Shown one piece after another: positions 1 through 6,977 of a DNA stretch of 64,000 nucleotides; position 1 is the stretch's first letter, and the number at the start of each line of letters is the position of its first letter. Made by a program: the position numbers and the translations under genes. Source of the stretch: Paraburkholderia tuberum STM678 (GTDB lineage Bacteria; Pseudomonadota; Gammaproteobacteria; Burkholderiales; Burkholderiaceae). The notes below the pieces were generated by a model. The model was not told where the DNA came from and ran no database searches. It was given only the letters and a program-made list of their open reading frames with translations. The stretch spans positions 1 to 64,000 of the forward strand of contig NZ_CADFGP010000021.1 in NCBI RefSeq assembly GCF_902833905.1. Direction: 5' to 3'.

Positions 1-281
1 AGACCCGGGATCGTCATGAACAGCACCAGCGCGGTGGAGGTCAGCATCCACGCGGTGTCGCCGGAGTTGATCTTCGATGAATCGACCGAGAAAGGTGCGG
101 TTGGGGCGGCCGGCGCCGATGCAGCGGCATCCGCCGCGGCCGGTGCCGCTGGAGCCGCGGACGCTTGCGCGACCGGCACGGAGGCGGCCGCGGGCGCCGA
201 GGCGTCTTGCGCGAATGCGGAGCCCAGCCCGCCGGCGAGCAATGAGCCGGCCATCAACAACGTCATCAACAGTTTGCGCAT
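1..281 (-). CDS. amt: Ammonium transporter, N-terminal part (runs off window edge)
   Basis: Only the first 93 codons are in the window. The protein starts with a cleavable signal peptide (MRKLLMTLLMAGSLLAGG, cut after AFA), then an Ala/Pro-rich stretch, then a segment ending in SGDTAWMLTSTALVLFMTIPG, which is the first transmembrane helix typical of Amt/MEP ammonium channels. The signal peptide and Ala-rich spacer are common in beta-proteobacterial Amt. The start is supported by an AGAGGAAAG ribosome-binding site. It lies 28 bp downstream of the PII gene on the same strand, the usual glnK-amt operon, so GlnK should gate this channel. The identity rests on the leader, the first helix and the context. 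Confidence 0.9.
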   Translation of the reverse strand, partial: MRKLLMTLLMAGSLLAGGLGSAFAQDASAPAAASVPVAQASAAPAAPAAADAAASAPAAPTAPFSVDSSKINSGDTAWMLTSTALVLFMTIPG

Positions 282-309
282 TTTTCTTTCCTCTTATCCC
301 AGTGTTTTT

Positions 310-648
310 TTATAGGGCGTCGGCGCCGGTCTCGCCCGTGCGGATCCGGATCACCTGTTCGATCGGCGTCACGAAGATCTTCCCGTCACCAATCTTTCCG
401 GTACGCGCCGCACGCTCGATCGCCTCGATAGCCTGATCGACGATGTCGTCCGGGACGGCGACCTCGATCTTCACTTTCGGCAGGAAATCGACGACGTACT
501 CCGCGCCCCGATACAGTTCGGTGTGCCCTTTCTGACGCCCAAAACCCTTGACCTCCGTAACCGTGATTCCAGAGACGCCAAGCGATGACAAGGCTTCTCG
601 AGCCTCATCAAGCTTGAATGGCTTAATGACCGCACTGATTAGTTTCAA
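310..648 (-). CDS. glnK: PII nitrogen regulatory protein GlnK/GlnB
   Basis: A full-length 112-residue PII protein. It starts MKLISAVIKPFKLDE and carries the T-loop GRQKGHTELYRGAEY with Tyr51, the uridylylation site, and the C-terminal ATP-binding signature TGKIGDGKIF. PII proteins form trimers that sense ATP/ADP and 2-oxoglutarate and control glutamine synthetase adenylylation and ammonium uptake. Pairing with amt points to the GlnK role of plugging the channel when nitrogen is plentiful. The start codon is TTG, with GGAGAGG placed 4 nt upstream. A sigma-54 promoter lies about 70 bp upstream. Sequence alone does not separate GlnK from GlnB; the symbol is chosen from context. Confidence 0.95.
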   Translation of the reverse strand: MKLISAVIKPFKLDEAREALSSLGVSGITVTEVKGFGRQKGHTELYRGAEYVVDFLPKVKIEVAVPDDIVDQAIEAIERAARTGKIGDGKIFVTPIEQVIRIRTGETGADAL

Positions 649-719
649 TTTGCCTCTCCGTTGACCGTCGATCCCGATGTTGGCCGCGAATGACCGTGGC
701 TCAGCGCGGAGACGTTCAA

Positions 720-735
720 AGCAACTGTCATGCCA
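720..735 (-). promoter_or_regulatory. Sigma-54 promoter of glnK-amt
   Basis: Read on the minus strand the sequence is TGGCAT-GACAG-TTGCT, a near-perfect match to the -24/-12 consensus TGGCAC-N5-TTGCW with the correct GG/GC spacing. It lies about 70 bp upstream of the glnK start, so transcripts should begin near position 708. This fits NtrC/RpoN control of glnK-amt under nitrogen limitation. No clean NtrC dyad was found upstream; GGCACCATGTGC at 892-903 is at most a weak candidate. Confidence 0.75.
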
Positions 736-1075
736 TTTGCACGGCAGGTACTGGAGCGGGGAGTTATCGGAGGAGCCGAACTTCGGGTCCTTCAGCGGTC
801 AGATGGATGTTGTGAGGAAGGGAGCGGGATTGGGCGGCAGCACTGTCAGAAGGCTTCTTGGCGGAATGCGGTGTACAGATGGAATCTACCCAGGCACCAT
901 GTGCGAGCGCGTTTTCCCGTCGTCCGCCCAATCGGGGGCATGCGTGCACGGTTCTGCCGCTTGTCATTACATATTCATTAATCGAAGCTTCCAGGTTTCC
1001 ACTCGCACGCCCGACGCTTGCGAGCGTTCAAGAGGTCGAGCGCAACTCCGCCGTGATAACGTGCAAAGACATCGC
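736..1075. other. Intergenic stretch without a recognised gene
   Basis: About 340 bases between the glnK promoter and the repeat in front of the VOC gene. Open frames exist on both strands but their translations are Arg/Cys-rich and low in complexity, none has a good ribosome-binding site, and none resembles a known family. The part nearest 740-900 would hold enhancer sites for the sigma-54 promoter. Confidence 0.5.
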
Positions 1076-1104
1076 AACAGGAACAGGAACAGGAACAGGA
1101 ACAG
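1076..1104 (+). repeat. Hexanucleotide microsatellite AACAGG, about 4.8 copies
   Basis: Four perfect tandem AACAGG units plus a five-base partial unit end 6 nt before the ATG at 1111. Each unit contains AGGA, so the array supplies the likely Shine-Dalgarno sequence of the downstream VOC gene. Slippage would move or duplicate the ribosome-binding site without changing the reading frame. Confidence 0.8.
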
Positions 1105-1110
1105 ATCAGG

Positions 1111-1509
1111 ATGATTTCGCATGTTTTCGTTGGGGTTAGTGACTTTGACCGTGCGTTGAAGTTCTATTCGGCCGTCATGAGCGAGTTGGGACATCGACTG
1201 AAGTTTTGCGAGCCAGATAAACCGTGGGCTGGTTGGATGGCTGAGGGTATGCCGCGCCCGCTCTTCCTTATCGGCAGGCCATATGATGGCAACTCCGCAG
1301 AACACGGAAACGGTCAAATGGTGGCATTGCTTGCGCCTGATCGTCGTTCAGTCGACAACGCATACGCTAGCGCGCTGGCAAACTCAGGTTCTTGCGAAGG
1401 TCCTCCCGGCTTGCGAGCACGCTATCACCCGGACTATTACGGGGGGTACTTCCGCGACCCGGAGGGAAACAGGATTTGCGTTTGTTGTCACGATCCCATG
1501 ACTCCGTAG
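1111..1509 (+). CDS. VOC-fold (glyoxalase/bleomycin-resistance type) protein
   Basis: A 132-residue single-domain protein. It starts MISHVFVGVSDFDRALKFYSAVM, the usual first beta-alpha unit of the vicinal-oxygen-chelate fold, and ends with YGGYFRDPEGNRICVCC, the second-half strand carrying the conserved DPxGN turn and metal-ligand region. His4 and residues near the C-terminal strand could bind a metal. VOC proteins include glyoxalase I, dioxygenases and antibiotic-binding proteins, and the substrate cannot be read here. The gene stands alone between opposite-strand units. Its initiation region lies in the hexanucleotide repeat just upstream. Confidence 0.85.
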   Translation: MISHVFVGVSDFDRALKFYSAVMSELGHRLKFCEPDKPWAGWMAEGMPRPLFLIGRPYDGNSAEHGNGQMVALLAPDRRSVDNAYASALANSGSCEGPPGLRARYHPDYYGGYFRDPEGNRICVCCHDPMTP

Positions 1510-1707
1510 CATTCGCAAAGCCCCGAACACGCTATACACCGGCCTATTTTCGAAGCGGTACCCGTTTCGACTTGAAAATTGCCGTCGAGGCGGCGCGAGC
1601 GGTCGACGGGATCGGGTCGGCTACTGTTCAGTGCACCTAACATTCGGTTGACTTCCTGATGCATTCGTCACCCCCGATGATCCCGTCGAGGGCTTCCATT
1701 CAGCAAG

Positions 1708-1968
1708 TCAGTCGTTAGCCGAGGTAATCTTGATGAACGGCCTGAGTTCAGGATTTGAGAGAGCGAGAAGATTGAGCGTCGCCGCGCCGAACCGACGCGC
1801 GAACTCATCGTCCAGCGTATTGTTGTAGTCGGCCACCGGCAGTTCTAAAGGAAACTGTCGCGTGGTAACCGCCAGCACCTTTTCAACGTCAAGCGTATAG
1901 GAGACCAGTGCCTGCTTTTCCTCCGACCACATGACCACGACACATCGCTTTTGGGGGTGAGTTGCCAT
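1708..1968 (-). CDS. Small hypothetical protein, candidate immunity partner
   Basis: An 86-residue soluble, weakly acidic protein beginning MATHPQKRCVVVMWSEEKQ, with no signal peptide or membrane segment. I do not recognise a family. Its start codon directly follows the TGA stop of the upstream 250-residue gene with no spacing, and AGAGGA lies inside the end of that gene, so translation of the two should be coupled. A small cytosolic protein coupled behind a larger Cys-containing protein resembles a toxin/immunity arrangement; that is an inference from layout only. Confidence 0.55.
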   Translation of the reverse strand: MATHPQKRCVVVMWSEEKQALVSYTLDVEKVLAVTTRQFPLELPVADYNNTLDDEFARRFGAATLNLLALSNPELRPFIKITSAND

Positions 1969-2721
1969 TCAATATCCTCTGCATCGTTGATAGTTCTGAA
2001 ATGCTCTCTGCGAGCACACATCCATGAATCTCTGCCCACCCATTGCCATCCGATAGGCAGTGCATTCGTCCATGTCTCGTTCGTACTGCGCGTGGCATTC
2101 TGCGTCGTGCGCTTCGCTCACTCCGCGCGCCGCGATGCTCTGCACATCGTCGCTTATCGCGTCCGGTGTGTACTTGAACGGCTGCGCATTGTCGAAGTTC
2201 TGCGGCACGCGTGGGGTGTCGCGGTAGAGCGACCTTAGCATGTCCGCGTTGGCCGGTTTCTGCGCGCGCACGGCGGCTGAGCGGGAAGCCTTTTCCCGCT
2301 GCTGCCGTATCGCCTGCACGCACTTGCGCATCTCGTCCCGTTCGGGAACAAAGAGCAGGTTGCCGTTCTTCACTTCTTTGTATAGGGCCTTGGCGATCTC
2401 ATGGTCGTCCATCCTGTGCATATGAAAGCGGTTTTCACTCCGGCCGAGCATATCGCGTAACTCGTATGACTGATGCGACGCCAGCACGGACGGGCTATGT
2501 TGTAGCCACGCTGCGCGCGCTTCTTCCATGGCCTGCACAGTGTCGTCGTGTGCTTCGCGAGGTACGCTCGCCGGCAATGCAAAGTGGAACCACCGGTCCA
2601 CGTCAAACAGCCAGGGAGACTCGATGTGAAGGTAGAACGATCTGCTAAGGCTGATCGAAAAGAAATGTCCGTGCCGCCTTTCGTGGGCGCCGCGATGAGA
2701 GCCTAGGGAAACTGAATGCAT
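1969..2721 (-). CDS. Hypothetical protein resembling an orphan polymorphic-toxin/effector gene
   Basis: A 250-residue protein with a GTGAGG ribosome-binding site before its ATG. The N-terminal 100 residues are aromatic- and His-rich. The middle contains the segment GNLLFVPERDEMRKCVQAIRQ followed by a basic helix. The C-terminal 60 residues are Cys/Tyr-rich, with the pattern ECHAQYERDMDEC, then VCSQRAF and YQRCRGY at the end. From memory, proteins with this VPERDE region and YQxCRGY tail occur beside VgrG, PAAR and other secretion-toxin genes in Burkholderia and Pseudomonas, but no such gene is in this window. The role as a toxin is a guess. It is translationally coupled to the 86-residue gene downstream. 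Confidence 0.5.
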   Translation of the reverse strand: MHSVSLGSHRGAHERRHGHFFSISLSRSFYLHIESPWLFDVDRWFHFALPASVPREAHDDTVQAMEEARAAWLQHSPSVLASHQSYELRDMLGRSENRFHMHRMDDHEIAKALYKEVKNGNLLFVPERDEMRKCVQAIRQQREKASRSAAVRAQKPANADMLRSLYRDTPRVPQNFDNAQPFKYTPDAISDDVQSIAARGVSEAHDAECHAQYERDMDECTAYRMAMGGQRFMDVCSQRAFQNYQRCRGY

Positions 2722-2954
2722 AGTGCCTCACAGGCAATAAAGGAGGCCCGATTGTGCAACAAGGCACCATCTCAAAAAACCCCGAATTAAAGCGTGTTAG
2801 AAACTCCGATTGAGAGCTGGTATCCTGGCGGGATGAAAAGAGCAGACTGAAAAGGTTATCCGACTGATGCGTCGGATGAGAAATGAAGTTTCGCGGCGCC
2901 GTGCGGCGGCCGGTCGCGAGAGCGAGCCACGCGCACGTGCTTTGGAAAAACGCT

Positions 2955-4082
2955 CTAAAGAATACTGTCCAACGCCTTGGCGAGCCTGGCGACCACACCT
3001 TCGACGTCATGCAGTTTGTCCAGGCCAAATAATCCAACGCGGAAGGTTTTGAAGTCTTCTGGCTCGTCGCATTGAAGGGGAACACCGGCCGCGATCTGCA
3101 AGCCGGCATCGGCGAATTTCTTGCCGGATCGTATGCCGTCATCGTCCGTATAGCAGACCACGACGCCAGGAGCCTGAAAACCTTCAGCCGCCACGCTTTT
3201 GAAACCTTTGTCACTCATGAGCGAGCGAATGCGCTTGCCGAGTTCAAGCTGCTCAGCTCTGACTTTCTCGAAGCCATATGCCTCGGTTTCCTTCATGACG
3301 TCGCGCAGCGTCGCGAGACTGTCCGTGGGCATCGTGGCGTGATAGGCGAACCCGCCGTTCTCGTAGGCTTCCATGATCTGCAGCCATTTCCCAAGATCAC
3401 AAGCGAAACTGGTGCTGGTCGTTGCGTCGATTCTTTCGCGGGCGAGAGGGCTGAGCATGACCATTGCGCAGCAAGGTGACGCGCTCCATCCTTTTTGCGG
3501 TGCGCTGATCAGGACATCGATGCCGCTGGCCTGCATATCCACCCAGATCGTACCGGAGGCGATGCAATCCAGTACAAACATGCCGCCGACGGCATGCACC
3601 GCGTCGGACACCGCGCGCAAGTAGGCATCAGGCAGCATCATCCCGGATGCGGTTTCGACATGCGGCGCAAAGACCAGATCCGGCTTGTTTTCCTTGATCG
3701 CAGCGACGACTTCTTCGATCGGAGCCGGTGCATATGCGGCCTGCCTACCTCGTTCGACCGGACGCGCCTTCAACACCACCGATTCAGACGGAATGTCGCC
3801 CATGTCGAAAATCTGCGACCAGCGGAAACTGAACCAGCCATTGCGGATGACCAGACACTTCCTGTTCGTCGCGAACTGCCGGGCGACGGCTTCCATGCCG
3901 AAAGTCCCGCTGCCCGGGACGATAACGGCCGACTTCGCGTTGTAGACTTTTTTCAGGGCGCCGGAAATATCGCGTACGACTCCTTGAAAGAGCTGCGACA
4001 TGTGATTGATCGATCGGTCGGTGTAGACGACCGAATATTCGAGGAGTCCATCGCGGTCGACATCGGGAAGTAAACCTGGCAC
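2955..4082 (-). CDS. Class V PLP-dependent aminotransferase (alanine/serine-glyoxylate type)
   Basis: A 375-residue fold-type I PLP enzyme. Near the N-terminus it has VYTDRSINHMSQLF and the phosphate-binding segment VPGSGTFGMEAVARQ. The Asp of VLDCIASGTIWVDM pairs with the pyridine nitrogen, and SAPQKGW holds the Schiff-base lysine. These match the alanine-glyoxylate/serine-glyoxylate/2-aminoethylphosphonate branch of class V, so it should transfer an amino group between a small amino acid or amine and a 2-oxo acid. The start is GTG with GGAGG 6 nt upstream. It is monocistronic, and neighbouring genes do not reveal the substrate. Confidence 0.85.
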   Translation of the reverse strand: MPGLLPDVDRDGLLEYSVVYTDRSINHMSQLFQGVVRDISGALKKVYNAKSAVIVPGSGTFGMEAVARQFATNRKCLVIRNGWFSFRWSQIFDMGDIPSESVVLKARPVERGRQAAYAPAPIEEVVAAIKENKPDLVFAPHVETASGMMLPDAYLRAVSDAVHAVGGMFVLDCIASGTIWVDMQASGIDVLISAPQKGWSASPCCAMVMLSPLARERIDATTSTSFACDLGKWLQIMEAYENGGFAYHATMPTDSLATLRDVMKETEAYGFEKVRAEQLELGKRIRSLMSDKGFKSVAAEGFQAPGVVVCYTDDDGIRSGKKFADAGLQIAAGVPLQCDEPEDFKTFRVGLFGLDKLHDVEGVVARLAKALDSIL

Positions 4083-4228
4083 CTTCGCCTCCGGTAATTG
4101 ACGAGTAAAAGAATCGAAGACAGATTCTAACGAAAGCTGCCTGCAACGGTATCGGCCGAGACGTCCCCGCCCTTCTTCGATCGCAGTCGCGCCAAAGGTG
4201 GCGCCGCTCGCCTCGTCCCGACTGCTTC

Positions 4229-4738
4229 TCAGGGGAAGATCGGTGTCGTGGGCTCCGCGCCCTCGATATCGGCCTTCGGAAAATGCTGCGCGACCATCTG
4301 CTCGATCTCCTGTTCGCGCGATCCAGGCACGTCGGCCATGATCAGGAGCTGGCCGTCACGGATGGCGTCCCGAAAGCGCTCGAGTCGTGCATTCGGTTCG
4401 GCGACGCCGATCATCGCGGCCGTCCAGGCCCCGAAGCCGGCACCCGCCAACGTCAATGCGACGACGGCTCCGCCCGCAATAGCGAGCTCCGCGGGAGGAA
4501 ACGCCAGCGCCACGAGGCCGACAAGCGCTCCGGTCGCACCGCCGAGCGCCACGCCTCGTTCGAGCGAGTGCACGACGTCGCTGCTCTGCAGCAAAGTTGC
4601 CTCGGGTAACTGTTCGAGTGCGACGCTGTGATTCGCGAGAACATGGAGATGTCGCCATGTGATCCGCGTCCGCAGCAAGTCGTCTACGATCGCCTTCGCC
4701 GTCGACGTGTCAGATGCGAGGAAATAAAGACGTCTCAT
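4229..4738 (-). CDS. DUF1269 family glycine-zipper membrane protein
   Basis: A 169-residue protein starting MRRLYFLASDTSTAKAIVDDL, an alpha/beta N-terminal half, followed by a Gly/Ala-rich hydrophobic hairpin near residues 63-112 (GGATGALVGLVAL, then GGAVVALTLAGAGFGAW) and a hydrophilic tail ending in RFRDAIRDGQLLIMADVPG. This is the usual layout of DUF1269 inner-membrane proteins, whose function is unknown and which are often linked to stress. GGAGGG precedes the ATG. The gene stands alone between a minus-strand aminotransferase and a plus-strand reductase. Confidence 0.8.
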   Translation of the reverse strand: MRRLYFLASDTSTAKAIVDDLLRTRITWRHLHVLANHSVALEQLPEATLLQSSDVVHSLERGVALGGATGALVGLVALAFPPAELAIAGGAVVALTLAGAGFGAWTAAMIGVAEPNARLERFRDAIRDGQLLIMADVPGSREQEIEQMVAQHFPKADIEGAEPTTPIFP

Positions 4739-5002
4739 CTCGACCCTCCATCAATCAAGCCGTCCTCAAACGGGACTATGCCGTTCATCGTACGCCTGCG
4801 GCAGGCAAACGTTGGCTCTGGGCAGGTGCGTGCCGTGTTTGGATGGATGGTCGCTGCTGTATGCCAGCTTACAAATTCGGAAAACTTCTCCTGGAGACAT
4901 AGGGTTGAGCAAAAATCTGCTGCCGGACTATTTCGCGTAGTTCCGGCAAACCATGCAGGTTTGCGGTCCACATTACGTTAGGCGTCTAAACGGAGGCAAA
5001 CG

Positions 5003-5665
5003 ATGACACGCGTTCGCGTTGCGGGCTTCACCATTTCGCTCGACGGATACGGTGCAGGCCCGCATCAAGACATCAACAATCCGCTCGGCGTTGGCGGGAC
5101 GGAACTGCATCAGTGGCTAGTCCCAACACACACGTTCCAGCAAGCCTTGTTCGGCAAGGACGGCGGTACGACCGGGGTTGACGATGATTTCGCCGCCCGT
5201 GGCTTTCAGAATGTCGGGGCCTGGATTCTTGGGCGCAACATGTTCGGACCCATTCGTGGGGACTGGCCGGACACAAACTGGAAAGGCTGGTGGGGAGACA
5301 ATCCACCGTATCACGTTCCAGTCTTCATCTTGACCCATCACGCTCGTCCCCCCATCGAGATGGCAGGCGGCACGACGTTCCACTTCATAACAGGAGGCAT
5401 CCGCGAGGCGCTCGACCGTGCACGCGAGGCCGCTGCCGGAATGGACGTGCGGATCGGCGGTGGGCCGGACACAATTCAGCAGTATCTTCGCGAGGGCCTC
5501 ATCGATGATCTGCACATTGCCGTCGCGCCGGTCCTGCTCGGCCGGGGAGAATCGCTGTTCGAAGGGGTCGACTTGCGGGCTCTGGGATACGAATGCGTTG
5601 AATTCGTAGCGTCGGAGAAGGCCACGCATGTCGTCCTAAGGCGCCAAGGGCACACGGACGCCTAA
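5003..5665 (+). CDS. Dihydrofolate-reductase-like protein (RibD C-terminal family)
   Basis: A 220-residue protein of the DHFR/RibD-C fold. It begins VRVAGFTISLDGYGAGPHQD, with the family's SLDGY motif, contains ILGRNMFGP and VFILTHHARPP, and ends with the NADPH-binding half GGGPDTIQQYLREGLIDDLHIAVAPVLLGRGESLF. These motifs are standard for stand-alone bacterial dihydrofolate-reductase-family proteins, mostly NADPH-dependent reductases of unknown substrate. GGAGG lies 7 nt before the ATG. It is unlikely to be the cell's folA, because it lacks the DHFR folate-binding arrangement and is longer than the usual 160-170 residues. Confidence 0.88.
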   Translation: MTRVRVAGFTISLDGYGAGPHQDINNPLGVGGTELHQWLVPTHTFQQALFGKDGGTTGVDDDFAARGFQNVGAWILGRNMFGPIRGDWPDTNWKGWWGDNPPYHVPVFILTHHARPPIEMAGGTTFHFITGGIREALDRAREAAAGMDVRIGGGPDTIQQYLREGLIDDLHIAVAPVLLGRGESLFEGVDLRALGYECVEFVASEKATHVVLRRQGHTDA

Positions 5666-5727
5666 GCACTCGCTGAAGGCCTCTTGTACCGCATACTTCA
5701 GTGAATCACACCACCGAAAGGATCGAC

Positions 5728-6675
5728 ATGGTTGCTGACCTTGCACGCTCCTGGTTGACCTGGAGCGCGCCTGCAGCCGCTGCGCAGGCCTCCGGTCGCC
5801 CGCTCGTGGCGCTGGAATCGACCATCATCGCCCACGGCATGCCCTACCCGGAGAACGTTCGCACTGCGCGCGAAGTGGAAGCCTTGATCCGTGACGCGGG
5901 TGCCGAGCCGGCGACTATTGCGCTGATCGATGGGCGAATCCACATCGGCCTTTCGGATGACGAGCTGGAAACGATCGGCCGATCGGACCACGTCCATAAG
6001 GTCAGCCGCCGCGACCTGCCGGCCGTGCTGGCCGGCGGCGGGCTGGGCGCCACGACCGTGGCTGGCACGATGATATGTGCGGCGTTGGCCGGCATCGAGG
6101 TCTTCGTCACCGGAGGCATTGGCGGCGTACACCGAGGCGCGCATGAAACCTTTGACATCTCGGCCGACCTGCAAGAACTGGCGAAGACCTCGGTGGCGGT
6201 GATCTGTGCCGGTGCGAAGTCCATCCTGGACATCGGGCTCACATTGGAATACCTGGAAACCCACGGCGTGCCGGTGCTCAGTTGCGAACAGGACAATTTT
6301 GCGGCGTTCTACACGCGTGACAGCGGCTTTCGCGCGGACTTCAGGCTGGACGACGCGGAGGAACAGGCACGGTTCATTCGCACCAAGTGGGACCTGGGCC
6401 TCGACGGCGGTGTGGTGTTGAGCACTCCGGTGCCGGAAGCCGCAGCGATGTCGTTCGAAGAGATCGACGCGCTGACCCAGCAGGCGCTCGACGAGGCCGC
6501 TGCACAAGGAATCACCGGCAAGGCCGTCACCCCCTTCCTGCTGGCGCGCATCAAGGCGTTGACAGGCGGGCGCAGCCTGGCCACAAACATCGCGCTCGTG
6601 AAACACAACGCCGAGGTCGGCGCAAGGCTTGCGCTAGCGTTGGCACGCTCAAAGCCCAGCACAGGCGCGGTGTAG
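5728..6675 (+). CDS. psuG: Pseudouridine-5'-phosphate glycosidase
   Basis: A 315-residue PsuG. It splits pseudouridine 5'-phosphate reversibly into uracil and ribose 5-phosphate. Catalytic positions known from the E. coli enzyme are all present: Glu30 in VALESTIIAHG, His135 in GGVHRGAHE and Lys164 in GAKSILDIG, along with the glycine-rich AVLAGGGLGATTVAGTM. AAAGGA lies 7 nt before the ATG at 5728. An in-frame GTG at 5701 has no comparable site, so the later start is chosen. The usual partner kinase psuK and a pseudouridine transporter are not adjacent, so the substrate must be supplied from elsewhere in the genome. Confidence 0.93.
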   Translation: MVADLARSWLTWSAPAAAAQASGRPLVALESTIIAHGMPYPENVRTAREVEALIRDAGAEPATIALIDGRIHIGLSDDELETIGRSDHVHKVSRRDLPAVLAGGGLGATTVAGTMICAALAGIEVFVTGGIGGVHRGAHETFDISADLQELAKTSVAVICAGAKSILDIGLTLEYLETHGVPVLSCEQDNFAAFYTRDSGFRADFRLDDAEEQARFIRTKWDLGLDGGVVLSTPVPEAAAMSFEEIDALTQQALDEAAAQGITGKAVTPFLLARIKALTGGRSLATNIALVKHNAEVGARLALALARSKPSTGAV

Positions 6676-6977
6676 CCTCACTGCGGTTTCGCGCGGCTGG
6701 TATTTCCTTGACGGCCACCGCGCTGATTTCGAGCCAGTGCCGAAGCTGTTCGCCCCGCCGCTATATGAGGCGCTGGCTCGTCGATATCTGCCTCGCGGAA
6801 GTCCCAGGCGTCCAATCGGCAATGCGCAAGACGCACCTTCTCCGCTGCTTTCCACCGGTCGACAACCGCGCCCATGGGCGGCAGCGATGTGTCGGCCGCC
6901 GCCCGGGGCGCAGAGCTCCACGAAGCCAGCCCCGTGCTATCTTTGACGGATTCGACACCTTCCTCTCAGGAGGGCGC

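Noticed and set aside
303..311. T run between glnK and amt as a terminator
   Set aside because: It is a T run only on the plus strand, while both genes are on the minus strand, and no stem precedes it.
892..903. GGCACCATGTGC as an NtrC site for glnK
   Set aside because: The half-sites are too close; NtrC sites normally have about a 5-nt spacer between GCAC and GTGC halves. Kept only as a weak candidate.
677..1114. Open frames on both strands in the glnK upstream region
   Set aside because: Composition is unlike coding sequence of this genome, there are no ribosome-binding sites, and the region holds the sigma-54 promoter.
6387..6977. Upstream extension of the SAM-cyclase reading frame
   Set aside because: It overlaps the well-supported psuG gene in another frame, its translation is Arg/Pro-rich and GTG 6978 has a good AGGAGGG site.
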